Origin: Pseudomonas maumuensis
GTDB lineage: Bacteria; Pseudomonadota; Gammaproteobacteria; Pseudomonadales; Pseudomonadaceae
Assembly (NCBI RefSeq): GCF_019139675.1
Contig: NZ_CP077077.1
Span: 1-64,000, forward strand
Reading direction: 5' to 3'
Length of the DNA: 64,000 bases
This document shows, piece after piece, positions 1-11,973 of this stretch (positions are counted from its first letter, which is position 1; every line of letters begins with the position of its first letter). The notes under the pieces are model-generated. The model was not told the origin of the DNA. It made no database searches and saw nothing but the letters and a program-made list of their open reading frames with translations. The translations under genes and the position numbers were made by a program.

Positions 1-1527
1 GTGTCAGTGGAACTTTGGCAGCAGTGCGTGGAGCTTCTGCGCGATGAACTGCCTGCCCAGCAATTCAACACCTGGATCCGTCCGCTACAGGTCGAAGCCG
101 AAGGCGACGAGTTGCGCGTCTATGCGCCCAACCGCTTCGTGCTTGATTGGGTCAACGAAAAGTACCTTGGCCGCTTGCTCGAACTGCTGGGTGAACAGGG
201 CAGCGGCATTGCCCCTGCGCTTTCCTTGTTGATAGGCAGCCGCCGCAGTTCCGCAGCGCGTGCTGCCCCCAACGCCCCCGTCAGCGCCGCCGTTGCTGCA
301 ACGCTTGCACAGCAGGCACAGGTGCAGCCGGCAGTGTCGGTGACCCAGCCTGCGAATGCTCCCGTGGTCGAGCCAGCACAGGCTGCCGAGGTTGAAGAAC
401 CTTCGACGCGCGACAGCTTCGACAGCATGAGCGACACCACCACGACCCCGGTGGTCAGCGGGCGTACCGAGCAGCGCACGGTGCAGGTCGAAGGTGCCTT
501 GAAGCACACCAGCTACCTGAACCGTACCTTCACCTTCGAAACCTTTGTTGAGGGTAAATCCAACCAGTTGGCCCGTGCGGCTGCCTGGCAGGTCGCCGAC
601 AACCCCAAGCATGGCTACAACCCACTCTTCCTTTATGGGGGCGTAGGCCTGGGTAAGACTCACTTGATGCATGCTGTGGGTAACCACCTGCTGAAAAAAA
701 ATCCGAATGCCAAGGTGGTCTACCTGCATTCCGAGCGTTTCGTGGCCGACATGGTCAAGGCGCTACAGCTGAACGCGATCAATGAATTCAAGCGTTTCTA
801 CCGTTCGGTCGATGCGTTGCTGATCGATGACATTCAGTTCTTCGCCCGCAAGGAGCGCTCGCAGGAAGAGTTTTTCCACACCTTCAACGCTCTGCTCGAA
901 GGTGGCCAACAGGTGATCCTCACCAGTGACCGCTACCCTAAGGAAATCGAAGGCCTGGAAGAGCGCCTCAAGTCGCGCTTCGGCTGGGGGCTGACGGTTG
1001 CCGTCGAGCCGCCAGAGCTGGAAACACGCGTAGCGATCCTGATGAAGAAGGCCGACCAGGCCAAGGTCGAGCTGCCGCACGATGCCGCTTTCTTCATTGC
1101 CCAGCGTATTCGTTCCAACGTACGTGAACTCGAAGGTGCCCTGAAGCGGGTGATTGCCCACTCGCACTTCATGGGGCGCGACATCACCATCGAGTTGATC
1201 CGCGAGTCGCTCAAGGACTTGTTGGCATTGCAGGACAAGCTGGTCAGTGTGGATAACATTCAGCGCACAGTGGCCGAGTATTACAAGATCAAGATCTCCG
1301 ATCTGTTGTCCAAGCGTCGCTCGCGTTCGGTGGCGCGGCCACGTCAGGTGGCGATGGCGCTGTCGAAAGAGTTGACCAACCACAGTCTGCCGGAGATCGG
1401 CGACATGTTCGGCGGCCGCGACCACACCACCGTGCTGCACGCTTGCCGCAAGATCAACGAATTGAAGGAATCCGACGCGGACATCCGCGAGGACTACAAG
1501 AACCTGCTGCGTACGCTGACGACCTGA
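1..1527 (+). CDS. dnaA: Chromosomal replication initiator protein DnaA
   Basis: Binds DnaA boxes at oriC, melts the origin and loads DnaB helicase. The 508-residue product has an N-terminal interaction domain (about 1-90), a long low-complexity Ala/Pro/Val linker (about 80-165), the AAA+ module with Walker A GGVGLGKT at 213-220 and Walker B LLIDDIQF at 273-280, and the domain IV box-recognition signature [11 protein letters not shown] at 470-480. The start is GTG at base 1, so the upstream promoter and the Pseudomonas oriC (normally between rpmH and dnaA) lie outside the window. First gene of the dnaA-dnaN-recF-gyrB cluster. The gene itself contains one TGTGGATAA DnaA-box 9-mer at 1248-1256. 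Confidence 0.99.
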   Translation: MSVELWQQCVELLRDELPAQQFNTWIRPLQVEAEGDELRVYAPNRFVLDWVNEKYLGRLLELLGEQGSGIAPALSLLIGSRRSSAARAAPNAPVSAAVAATLAQQAQVQPAVSVTQPANAPVVEPAQAAEVEEPSTRDSFDSMSDTTTTPVVSGRTEQRTVQVEGALKHTSYLNRTFTFETFVEGKSNQLARAAAWQVADNPKHGYNPLFLYGGVGLGKTHLMHAVGNHLLKKNPNAKVVYLHSERFVADMVKALQLNAINEFKRFYRSVDALLIDDIQFFARKERSQEEFFHTFNALLEGGQQVILTSDRYPKEIEGLEERLKSRFGWGLTVAVEPPELETRVAILMKKADQAKVELPHDAAFFIAQRIRSNVRELEGALKRVIAHSHFMGRDITIELIRESLKDLLALQDKLVSVDNIQRTVAEYYKIKISDLLSKRRSRSVARPRQVAMALSKELTNHSLPEIGDMFGGRDHTTVLHACRKINELKESDADIREDYKNLLRTLTT

Positions 1528-1567
1528 TGGCCGTCTGCGCAGCTATTTGAAGGCAAGGGACTAGACC

Positions 1568-2671
1568 ATGCATTTCACCATTCAACGCGAAGCCCTGTTG
1601 AAACCCCTGCAACTGGTCGCAGGCGTCGTCGAGCGCCGCCAGACCTTGCCGGTCCTGTCCAACGTCCTGCTGGTCGTGCAAGGCCAGCAATTGTCGTTGA
1701 CCGGTACCGACCTGGAAGTCGAACTGGTTGGCCGTGTACAGCTGGAAGAACCGGCTGAACCGGGCGAGATCACTGTCCCGGCGCGCAAGCTGATGGACAT
1801 CTGCAAGAGCCTGCCTAGCGACGTGCTGATCGACATCAAGGTCGACGAGCAGAAGTTGCTGGTCAAGGCCGGTCGCAGCCGTTTCACCCTTTCCACCCTG
1901 CCGGCCAACGACTTCCCGACCGTGGAAGAGGGCCCTGGCTCGCTGACCTGCAACCTGGAACAGAGCAAGCTGCGCCGCCTGATCGAACGCACCAGCTTTG
2001 CCATGGCCCAGCAAGACGTGCGCTACTACCTCAATGGCATGTTGCTGGAAGTGTCTACCGATACCCTGCGTGCCGTGGCTACCGATGGCCACCGTCTGGC
2101 ACTTTGCGCCATGCAGGCGCCGATCGGCCAGGCCGACCGTCACCAGGTCATCGTGCCGCGCAAAGGTATCCTGGAGCTGGCACGCCTGCTGACAGACCCG
2201 GAAGGTATGGTCAGCATCGTCCTCGGCCAGCATCACATTCGTGCTACCACCGGTGAATTCACCTTCACCTCCAAGCTGGTGGACGGCAAGTTCCCGGACT
2301 ACGAGCGTGTTCTTCCAAAAGGGGGTGACAAGCTGGTGGTTGGTGATCGTCAGGCACTGCGCGAAGCGTTCAGTCGCACTGCGATTCTGTCCAACGAGAA
2401 GTACCGCGGCATCCGCCTGCAACTGGCCGCTGGCCAGTTGAAGATCCAGGCCAACAACCCGGAACAGGAAGAAGCGGAAGAAGAGATCAGCGTTGACTAC
2501 AACGGCAGCTCGTTGGAGATCGGTTTCAACGTCAGCTACCTGCTGGACGTGCTGGGTGTGATGACCACAGAGCAAGTTCGTCTGATTCTGTCGGACTCCA
2601 ACAGCAGCGCCCTGTTGCAGGAAGCCGGCAATGACGACTCGTCCTACGTTGTCATGCCGATGCGTCTGTAA
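1568..2671 (+). CDS. dnaN: DNA polymerase III beta subunit (sliding clamp)
   Basis: Ring-shaped processivity clamp that tethers DNA polymerase III and many repair proteins to DNA. The 367-residue length is standard. The N terminus (MHFTIQREALLKPLQLVAGVVERRQTLPVLSN, read in parts) and the C terminus ending in VVMPMRL are diagnostic of the three-domain beta clamp; the C-terminal MPMRL forms part of the hydrophobic cleft that binds client peptides. It lies 40 bp after dnaA and 15 bp before recF, consistent with cotranscription. An acidic stretch (EQEEAEEE) is visible near residue 300. Confidence 0.99.
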   Translation: MHFTIQREALLKPLQLVAGVVERRQTLPVLSNVLLVVQGQQLSLTGTDLEVELVGRVQLEEPAEPGEITVPARKLMDICKSLPSDVLIDIKVDEQKLLVKAGRSRFTLSTLPANDFPTVEEGPGSLTCNLEQSKLRRLIERTSFAMAQQDVRYYLNGMLLEVSTDTLRAVATDGHRLALCAMQAPIGQADRHQVIVPRKGILELARLLTDPEGMVSIVLGQHHIRATTGEFTFTSKLVDGKFPDYERVLPKGGDKLVVGDRQALREAFSRTAILSNEKYRGIRLQLAAGQLKIQANNPEQEEAEEEISVDYNGSSLEIGFNVSYLLDVLGVMTTEQVRLILSDSNSSALLQEAGNDDSSYVVMPMRL

Positions 2672-2686
2672 TTCATAGCAGGCGAC

Positions 2687-6215
<3,529 letters not shown>

Positions 6216-6230
6216 TGAGTGGGTAGTAAC

Positions 6231-6264
6231 AAAAAAGCCAATCCCCAGGGATTGGCTTTTTTTT
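6231..6264. terminator. Bidirectional rho-independent terminator after gyrB
   Basis: AAGCCAATCC-CCAG-GGATTGGCTT (6235-6258) is a perfect 10-bp stem, with an A-tract before it and eight Ts after it. It sits between gyrB and the converging regulator gene, so it can end transcription from both sides. Confidence 0.93.
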
Positions 6265-6276
6265 GCCTTCACGAAT

Positions 6277-6290
6277 GTTCCACGTGGAAC
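6277..6290. other. parS site 3
   Basis: GTTCCACGTGGAAC, identical to the core of site 1, lies immediately after the gyrB terminator and touches the last codon of the following minus-strand gene. With sites 1 and 2 it makes three origin-proximal ParB sites within about 3.2 kb. Confidence 0.9.
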
Positions 6291-7591
6291 TACGAAATTC
6301 CTAAGGCCTTCAGTCGACGGTACAACGTGCGCTCACTCATCCCAAGATAGTCAGCCAACTCACTGCGGGAGCCGTTAAAAGTTTCCAATGCGTGGGCCAG
6401 GTCGGCCATCTTGCTTGTTCCGCGTCCCCGGTTAATAGACGGGTTCGTATTCGGATGGATGTCTTCCGGGAGATGCTCCGGACGAATCAATCCATCATCA
6501 GCAAACAATCTCGCCCGCTCCAGTATGTTTCTGAGTTCGCGAATATTGCCTGGGAAGGTATGAACAACGAGGCGTTCGAGAGCCTCAGGGGCAACCTTCG
6601 GCGCATGCTTGCCGCCCATGCGTTGCAGCAGGCTTTCACAGAGCAACGGCAAGTCCTCGACCCGCTCACGCAGCGATGGCAGGCGAATCGGGAAACCGCT
6701 GATGCGGTAATACAGGTCTTCGCGGAACGTCCCTTCAGCGGCCATCTCTTTCAATGGCTTGTGCGTGGCCGAGACCAGGCGAAAATCCGAATGGACCGTG
6801 CGCGTGCTGCCGACCGGGCGGAAGCTGCCGGACTCGATCAGCCGTAGCAGTTTCACCTGCATGGCCAGCGGCACTTCACCGATCTCATCGAGGAACAAGG
6901 TTCCACCGTGAGCAGCTTCGGCCAGGCCAATCTTGCGTTGGGTCGCGCCGGTGAAGGCGCCCTTCTCATAGCCGAACAATTCACTCTCGAACAGCGACTC
7001 GGTGAGCCCGGTACAGTCCACCACCACCAAGGGGCCATTGGCTCGTGGGCTGCCCAGGTGCAAAGCACGGGCGAACAGCTCCTTGCCCGTACCGGATTCA
7101 CCCTGGAGCAATACCGGAATTTGCGCGGGGGCCGCACGCTGCAAACTGGCGACGGCGCTCTTGAAGGCTGGCGCCCGGCCAACCAACCCCTGTTGCTGAG
7201 GTTGTGCGGATGCCAGGGTGACGCTGGTCAGGCGCTCGACGAAGGCCACTACCCTGCCCTCGTCGTCGATTATTGGCCGCAGCTCCACATCCACATGTTC
7301 CGGCCCACGTGGGGTGTGATGGATATGCAGCACGCGTTCGGGCACTTTGCTGTCCAGCGATTTGCGTAGCGGGCAATGCTCGCCGGCCTGATCGCAGGGG
7401 ACGGCGTAGTGGTGTGAAACACGATGGCATTTTTCACCGATTGGCGCGTGCTCCTCGTTGCCGAACTGGCGGCGATACGCCGCGTTGGCAGCCAGGATGT
7501 TGTAGTCAGTGTCGAGCACGATACTGGGCAGCACATCGTGTTCGAGGTAGGACACCAGCGCGACAATCGCGGGATGGGAAGCGGCTAGCAT
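6290..7591 (-). CDS. Sigma-54-dependent activator, FisR-like sulfane-sulfur sensor
   Basis: Enhancer-binding protein of 433 residues: an N-terminal PAS-like sensor (about 15-125), AAA+ domain with Walker A GESGTGKE at 164-171, the sigma-54 contact loop GAFTGA at 211-216 and Walker B FLDEIGE, then a C-terminal Fis-type helix-turn-helix ([21 protein letters not shown]). Three sensor cysteines, C55, C66 and C73, have the 11- and 7-residue spacing I recall for the C53/C64/C71 triad of Cupriavidus FisR, which activates sulfide oxidation genes. It is divergent from the persulfide dioxygenase, SQR and TSUP genes, fitting that role. The start at 7591 gives [10 protein letters not shown]; a longer reading to 7687 lacks family similarity. 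Confidence 0.85.
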   Translation of the reverse strand: MLAASHPAIVALVSYLEHDVLPSIVLDTDYNILAANAAYRRQFGNEEHAPIGEKCHRVSHHYAVPCDQAGEHCPLRKSLDSKVPERVLHIHHTPRGPEHVDVELRPIIDDEGRVVAFVERLTSVTLASAQPQQQGLVGRAPAFKSAVASLQRAAPAQIPVLLQGESGTGKELFARALHLGSPRANGPLVVVDCTGLTESLFESELFGYEKGAFTGATQRKIGLAEAAHGGTLFLDEIGEVPLAMQVKLLRLIESGSFRPVGSTRTVHSDFRLVSATHKPLKEMAAEGTFREDLYYRISGFPIRLPSLRERVEDLPLLCESLLQRMGGKHAPKVAPEALERLVVHTFPGNIRELRNILERARLFADDGLIRPEHLPEDIHPNTNPSINRGRGTSKMADLAHALETFNGSRSELADYLGMSERTLYRRLKALGIS

Positions 7592-7651
7592 GACGGCACC
7601 AGATGAAGGACCTGGCGAGGGTAGCAAGGACTGCCAAACACTGCCATGGGC

Positions 7652-7677
7652 TGACAGTCGACTGCCATTGACTGTCA
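7652..7677. promoter_or_regulatory. Inverted repeat, candidate enhancer for the sigma-54 activator
   Basis: TGACAGTC (7652-7659) and GACTGTCA (7670-7677) form a perfect 8-bp inverted repeat with a 10-bp spacer. It lies about 75 bp upstream of the candidate -24/-12 element, a typical distance for an enhancer-binding protein. ACTGCCA is repeated three times around it (from 7630, 7640 and 7661). Binding by the adjacent regulator is inference. Confidence 0.5.
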
Positions 7678-7751
7678 CCTTGGGCATCCGCTGACAGCAA
7701 AGTCGCGCGACAAGTCCGCGTCCAGCGGGGCCAAACGTCCATCAGAAAGGC

Positions 7752-7767
7752 TGGCATGCATCTTGAT
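7752..7767 (+). promoter_or_regulatory. Candidate sigma-54 (-24/-12) promoter of the sulfide oxidation operon
   Basis: TGGCATGCATCTTGAT resembles the TGGCAC-N5-TTGCA consensus with correct spacing; the -24 GG is present but the -12 GC reads GA. It lies 57 bp upstream of the MBL-fold gene start and downstream of a sigma-54 activator gene, which raises its credibility despite the weak -12. Confidence 0.45.
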
Positions 7768-7823
7768 AAAGCCCCATCCACTGCCTAAGCCTTCAAGGAG
7801 GCCCGGGATAACTGGAGAGTGCA

Positions 7824-8708
7824 ATGATCATCGGCAACAACCTTCACGTCGAAGAATTCTTCGACAGAGCGACGTGGACCATCAGCTATCTGGTCATGGA
7901 CGGCGAAACACGCCAGTGCGCGTTGATCGACAGCGTACTGGACTATGATCCCAAGTCCGGGCGCACATGCACCGCTTCGGCGGACAAGCTGATTGCCCGC
8001 GTCGAAGCGCTGGGCGCCAAGGTGCAATGGATCCTGGATACTCATGTGCATGCCGATCACCTGTCCGCAGCGGCCTATCTCAAAGACAAGCTGGGAGGCA
8101 GCGTCGCGATCGGTGCGCAGATCACCCAGGTGCAGAAAGTCTTCGGTACCCTGTTCAACGTCGAGCCGGGTTTTGCTCGCGATGGCAGCCAGTTCGATGT
8201 CCTGTTCGAAGATGAAGAGGGCTTTTGCATCGGTAACTTGCATGCCCGCGCCCTGCACACCCCCGGACATACCCCGGCATGCATGAGCTACATGGTCCAG
8301 GACGCGGGGGAGATCGCCGTGTTCGTCGGCGATACCTTGTTCACACCAGACTACGGCACCGCCCGATGCGACTTCCCGGGTGCCAGCGCGAGAACCCTGT
8401 ATCAGTCGATCCGACGTCTGCTTGCCTTCCCCGACCAGACCCGGTTGTTCATGTGTCACGACTACCTGCCCGGGGGGCGTGAGCTGCACTTCGTCACCAC
8501 TGTGGCCGAGCAACGTGCCGACAACATCCATATTCATGAAGGGGTCAGCGAAGACAGCTTCGTGCAGATGCGCGAAGCCCGTGACAAGACCCTCGACATG
8601 CCCGTGCTGATCCTGCCGTCGGTGCAGATCAACATGCGCAGCGGGCAATTCCCCGAGCCTGAAGAAAACGGTGTGAGCTACCTGAAGATCCCGCTGAACA
8701 AGCTGTAA
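7824..8708 (+). CDS. MBL-fold metallohydrolase, persulfide dioxygenase type (ETHE1/Blh-like)
   Basis: 294-residue metallo-beta-lactamase-fold protein with the metal-binding motif T73-HVHADH, giving H74, H76, D78 and H79, and later GHTPACMSY and FVGDTLF motifs typical of glyoxalase II/ETHE1 relatives. Persulfide dioxygenases of this family oxidise glutathione persulfide to sulfite using a mononuclear iron. Its position directly upstream of sulfide:quinone oxidoreductase and behind a FisR-like activator supports the sulfur role over glyoxalase or beta-lactamase activity. An SD-like GGAG lies at 7813-7816. The specific reaction is inferred from family and context. Confidence 0.85.
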   Translation: MIIGNNLHVEEFFDRATWTISYLVMDGETRQCALIDSVLDYDPKSGRTCTASADKLIARVEALGAKVQWILDTHVHADHLSAAAYLKDKLGGSVAIGAQITQVQKVFGTLFNVEPGFARDGSQFDVLFEDEEGFCIGNLHARALHTPGHTPACMSYMVQDAGEIAVFVGDTLFTPDYGTARCDFPGASARTLYQSIRRLLAFPDQTRLFMCHDYLPGGRELHFVTTVAEQRADNIHIHEGVSEDSFVQMREARDKTLDMPVLILPSVQINMRSGQFPEPEENGVSYLKIPLNKL

Positions 8709-8749
8709 GTCACGCCGTACCCATAACGAGATTTCCAAGGAACACCGCC

Positions 8750-10030
8750 ATGCCTGCTTTGCTGTCCCCTGCCGATTCTTCCCGTGCCGACCACCACAAA
8801 GTGGTGATCGTCGGCGCCGGTGCCGCCGGCATCGCCACTGCCTCCAGTCTGATCGCCCGCGATCCTTCGCTGGATATCGCGTTGATCGACCCTGCTGACG
8901 TGCATTACTACCAGCCGGGCTGGACCATGGTCGGTGCCGGTGTGTTCAAGGCGCCAAGCACCGCCCATACCATGGCGGGCACCCTGCCCCGTGGCGTGCG
9001 CTGGATCAAGGCACGGGTGGACGGTTTCGACCCTCAGGGGCAACTGGTGATGCTCGACGATGGCCGCGCTGTCAGTTACGAACAGCTGGTGGTCTGCCCG
9101 GGCTTGAAGCTCGATTGGAATGCCATCGAAGGCTTGAGTGAGACCCTCGGGCGTAACGGCGTCACGTCCAACTATCGCTATGACCTGGCGCCCTACACCT
9201 GGCAACTGGTGCAGAACCTCAAGCATGGACGCGCGCTCTTCACTCAACCGCCGATGCCGATCAAATGTGCAGGGGCGCCGCAGAAGGCGCTGTACCTGTC
9301 CTGCGATCACTGGTTGCGCAATGGTCACCTAGGCAATGTCAGGGCCAGTTTCTTCAATGCCGGCGCGGTACTGTTTGGCGTGGCGGACTATGTGCCGGCG
9401 CTGATGAGCTACATCGACAAGTACGCTGTGGACCTGAACTATCAGCATCGCCTGACGGCGGTCGATGGACCGAACAAGCGCGCCACGTTCATCCGTACCC
9501 TTCCGGATGGTAGTACCGAGACCCGGATCGAAGCCTTCGACATGCTGCATGTGGTGCCGCCCCAGGTGGCGCCTGACTTTATCCGCCAGAGCCCGCTGGC
9601 CGATGCGGCGGGTTGGGTGGATGTCGACCCGCACACCTTGCGCCATCGCCAGTTCGGCAATATCCACGCCCTGGGCGACGTAGCCAACACCACCAATGCC
9701 AAGACCGCCGCCGCCGCCCGCAAGCAGGCACCGGTGGTCGCCAACAATGTACTGGTGGCGCTTGGTCGGCTCGCAACCCTCGCGCAATACGATGGCTATG
9801 GTTCCTGCCCGCTGACGGTGGAGCGCGGCAAGATCGTCCTGGCCGAGTTCACCTACGGCGGCAAGCTGGCACCGAGCTTCCCGCGCTGGCTGCTCGATGG
9901 CCGCAAGCCAACCCGCCTGGCCTGGTTGCTCAAGGCGCAGATCCTGCCGCCGTTGTACTGGAAGGCCATGCTCAAGGGCCGCGAGTGGCTGGCCCGGCCG
10001 CAACCTCTGATGGTCGAGGCGCAGCAGTGA
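8750..10030 (+). CDS. Sulfide:quinone oxidoreductase-like FAD-dependent oxidoreductase
   Basis: 426-residue pyridine nucleotide-disulfide oxidoreductase family protein. The N-terminal FAD dinucleotide-binding motif is GAGAAGIATASSL (about 24-36); VVCPGL, KCAGAPQK and GSCPLTV supply the three conserved cysteines seen in SQR proteins, and HALGDVANT is the C-terminal FAD motif. SQR oxidises H2S to protein-bound or thiol-bound persulfide and passes electrons to ubiquinone at the membrane. The preceding gene would then oxidise the persulfide. It overlaps the next gene by 4 bp (GTGA), showing translational coupling. Confidence 0.87.
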   Translation: MPALLSPADSSRADHHKVVIVGAGAAGIATASSLIARDPSLDIALIDPADVHYYQPGWTMVGAGVFKAPSTAHTMAGTLPRGVRWIKARVDGFDPQGQLVMLDDGRAVSYEQLVVCPGLKLDWNAIEGLSETLGRNGVTSNYRYDLAPYTWQLVQNLKHGRALFTQPPMPIKCAGAPQKALYLSCDHWLRNGHLGNVRASFFNAGAVLFGVADYVPALMSYIDKYAVDLNYQHRLTAVDGPNKRATFIRTLPDGSTETRIEAFDMLHVVPPQVAPDFIRQSPLADAAGWVDVDPHTLRHRQFGNIHALGDVANTTNAKTAAAARKQAPVVANNVLVALGRLATLAQYDGYGSCPLTVERGKIVLAEFTYGGKLAPSFPRWLLDGRKPTRLAWLLKAQILPPLYWKAMLKGREWLARPQPLMVEAQQ

Positions 10031-10845
10031 TCGAACACCAACTGCTGGGCACCGGGCTCGGCGCGATCATTGGTGCGGTGTTGGCGCTGACCGGCGCCGG
10101 TGGCGGCATCCTCGCGGTTCCGCTGCTGGTGTTCGGCTTGGGGCTGAGCATGGTCGAGGCGGCTCCGATCGGCTTGCTGGCCGTGGGGTTGGCGGCAGCA
10201 GTCGGTGCGGTGCTCGGCCTGCGCCAGGGGCTGGTGCGTTATCGGGCGGCCCTGTTCATCGCGCTGATCGGGATTGCCTGCGCGCCGTTCGGCTTGATGC
10301 TCGCTCACCGTGTGCCCAACACACCGTTGGCCTTGGTCTTCGCCGGGGTGCTGGTGTACGCCTGTTTGCGGATCTGGCGCAAGGCAGCACGTGAGCTGCG
10401 TGGCGAGTCACCCTGCGGCGAACGGCAGATCATGCCTTGCGTGCTCAACCCGTTGCAGGGGCGCTTGCGCTGGACCCTGCCCTGCGCCCGCGCGCTGGCG
10501 TTTACCGGAATGCTGTCGGGGTTGCTGTCTGGCCTGTTGGGCGTCGGTGGCGGCTTCGTGATCATTCCGGCCTTGAACCGCTACACCAACCTGAACATGA
10601 AAAGCATCGTCGCCACCTCACTGGCGGTGATCGCCCTGGTGTCCACTGGCAGTGTGGTCAGCGCCAGCGTGGCGGGTGTGATGCATTGGTGGGTCGGCGC
10701 ACCGTTCGCCGCAGGGGCGGTGCTTGGTTTGCTGCTGGCGCGGACATTGGCTGGCAAGCTTGCCGGTCCGCGCCTGCAGCAGCTGTTCGCCGTGGTGGGC
10801 TGCGGCGCTGCCGTGCTGCTCGCCGGCAAGGCGCTACTCGGCTAG
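10027..10845 (+). CDS. TSUP (TauE/SafE) family sulfite/organosulfur exporter
   Basis: 272-residue integral membrane protein with about eight hydrophobic segments and duplicated Gly-rich motifs (GTGAGGGILAVPLL near the N terminus, LLGVGGGFVIIP in the second half), typical of the TauE/SafE (TSUP) family. I place the start at the GTG overlapping the SQR stop (GTGA), giving MIEHQLLGTG; the longer open frame upstream is a shadow of SQR. In this operon a plausible job is export of sulfite or other products of persulfide oxidation; the substrate is inference. Its last 12 bp overlap the converging LysR gene. Confidence 0.85.
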   Translation: MIEHQLLGTGLGAIIGAVLALTGAGGGILAVPLLVFGLGLSMVEAAPIGLLAVGLAAAVGAVLGLRQGLVRYRAALFIALIGIACAPFGLMLAHRVPNTPLALVFAGVLVYACLRIWRKAARELRGESPCGERQIMPCVLNPLQGRLRWTLPCARALAFTGMLSGLLSGLLGVGGGFVIIPALNRYTNLNMKSIVATSLAVIALVSTGSVVSASVAGVMHWWVGAPFAAGAVLGLLLARTLAGKLAGPRLQQLFAVVGCGAAVLLAGKALLG

Positions 10846-11721
10846 CAACTCATCCTGTTCGGCGGCGCACAGCGCCAGCAGGTAGTCCCACACTACGCGC
10901 AGGCGCACCGACTTGTGCAGCTCGCGGCGAGTGCAGATCCAGTAGCTGCGCTGGATGGTCTCGCCGGGCAGCACGCGTACCAGCTTGGGATCGTGGCGGG
11001 CCATATAGTTGGGCAGCACGGCGATACCCAGCCCGGCCTGGGCGGCGTGCTGCTGGGCGATCACGCTGGTGCTGCGGAACACCACGTTGGGCGCTCGGCA
11101 GAAGCTGTTGAGGAACAGCAATTCCTGGCTGAACAGCAGGTCGTCGACATAACCGATCCAGTTGTGCCGGGCCAGATCTTCACGTGTGTCGAGCGGTGGC
11201 GCTTGATTCAGGTATTCCTGGCTGGCGTACAGGGCCAGACGGTAGTCGGTGAGCTTGCGGGTGATCAGCAGGTCGGCGTTGGGTCGTTCCAGGTGGATGC
11301 TGATCTCGGCTTCGCGGTTGAGGATACTTACGAACCGCGGGACCGCCACCAGTTCCACCTCCAGCCCTGGGTAACGTTGGAACAGTGCCTTCATACGTGG
11401 AGTGAAGAACATGATGCCGATGCCTTCGGTCACGCCAAGGCGGATCTTGCCCAGCGGCGTGATGGCCTGGGTGATCTCTTCCTGCGCCAGCAGGGCGACG
11501 TTCTCCATGGCTTCGGCGTGCTTGAGCAGCGCCTGGCCGGACGGCGTGAGTTCGTAGCCCTGCGCGTGCTGGACGAACAGCGCGGTACCCAGGTGCTTTT
11601 CGATGCTCTCGATATGCCGGGCCACGGTGCTGTGAGTGGTGTTGAGGCGCTTGGCGGCGCTAAGCAGGCGGCCGCTGCGCTGCAACTCGAGGAAAAATCG
11701 CAGATCGTTCCAGTCGAACAT
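10834..11721 (-). CDS. LysR family transcriptional regulator
   Basis: 295-residue LysR-type regulator: N-terminal winged helix-turn-helix (FDWNDLRFFLELQRSGRLLSAAKRL, read in parts) followed by a substrate-binding domain. The ATG at 11721 is preceded by a good AAGGGAT SD-like sequence and is preferred to the ATG seven codons earlier at 11742. It is divergent from a GMC oxidoreductase and an MFS transporter gene, so those are the likely targets. Inducer unknown. The intergenic region contains a large REP-type inverted repeat rather than an obvious clean T-N11-A box. Confidence 0.88.
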   Translation of the reverse strand: MFDWNDLRFFLELQRSGRLLSAAKRLNTTHSTVARHIESIEKHLGTALFVQHAQGYELTPSGQALLKHAEAMENVALLAQEEITQAITPLGKIRLGVTEGIGIMFFTPRMKALFQRYPGLEVELVAVPRFVSILNREAEISIHLERPNADLLITRKLTDYRLALYASQEYLNQAPPLDTREDLARHNWIGYVDDLLFSQELLFLNSFCRAPNVVFRSTSVIAQQHAAQAGLGIAVLPNYMARHDPKLVRVLPGETIQRSYWICTRRELHKSVRLRVVWDYLLALCAAEQDELLAE

Positions 11722-11755
11722 GCTGATCCCTTGGCTGTTCATTGGCGTCGATTCA

Positions 11756-11842
11756 CTGTAGGAGCGGCTTTAGCCGCGATCATCCGCAAAGCGGATGCCA
11801 AGCACCGCGTAGGCTGCATCGCGGCTGAAGCCGCTCCTACAG
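11756..11842. repeat. Paired inverted REP element in a divergent promoter region
   Basis: Two 25-nt arms, 11756-11780 and 11818-11842, are reverse complements with a single mismatch; each is a REP unit with the core GGAGCGGCTTTAGCCGCGAT or its complement. A nested hairpin, CATCCGC-AAA-GCGGATG, sits at 11781-11797. It lies only 34 bp upstream of the LysR start codon, unusual for REP elements, which mostly sit at 3' ends. Confidence 0.85.
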
Positions 11843-11973
11843 GATTTGCGCCGATCATGACTCCGGCGCTGTGCTAAAACGCACAACGGCTGCGCGAAAT
11901 CTCGTGTTTCCTCCACGAAATTAATCAATAAGATGGACCGGGACAAGAATAATAATCAGGCGCGAGGTTGCAC

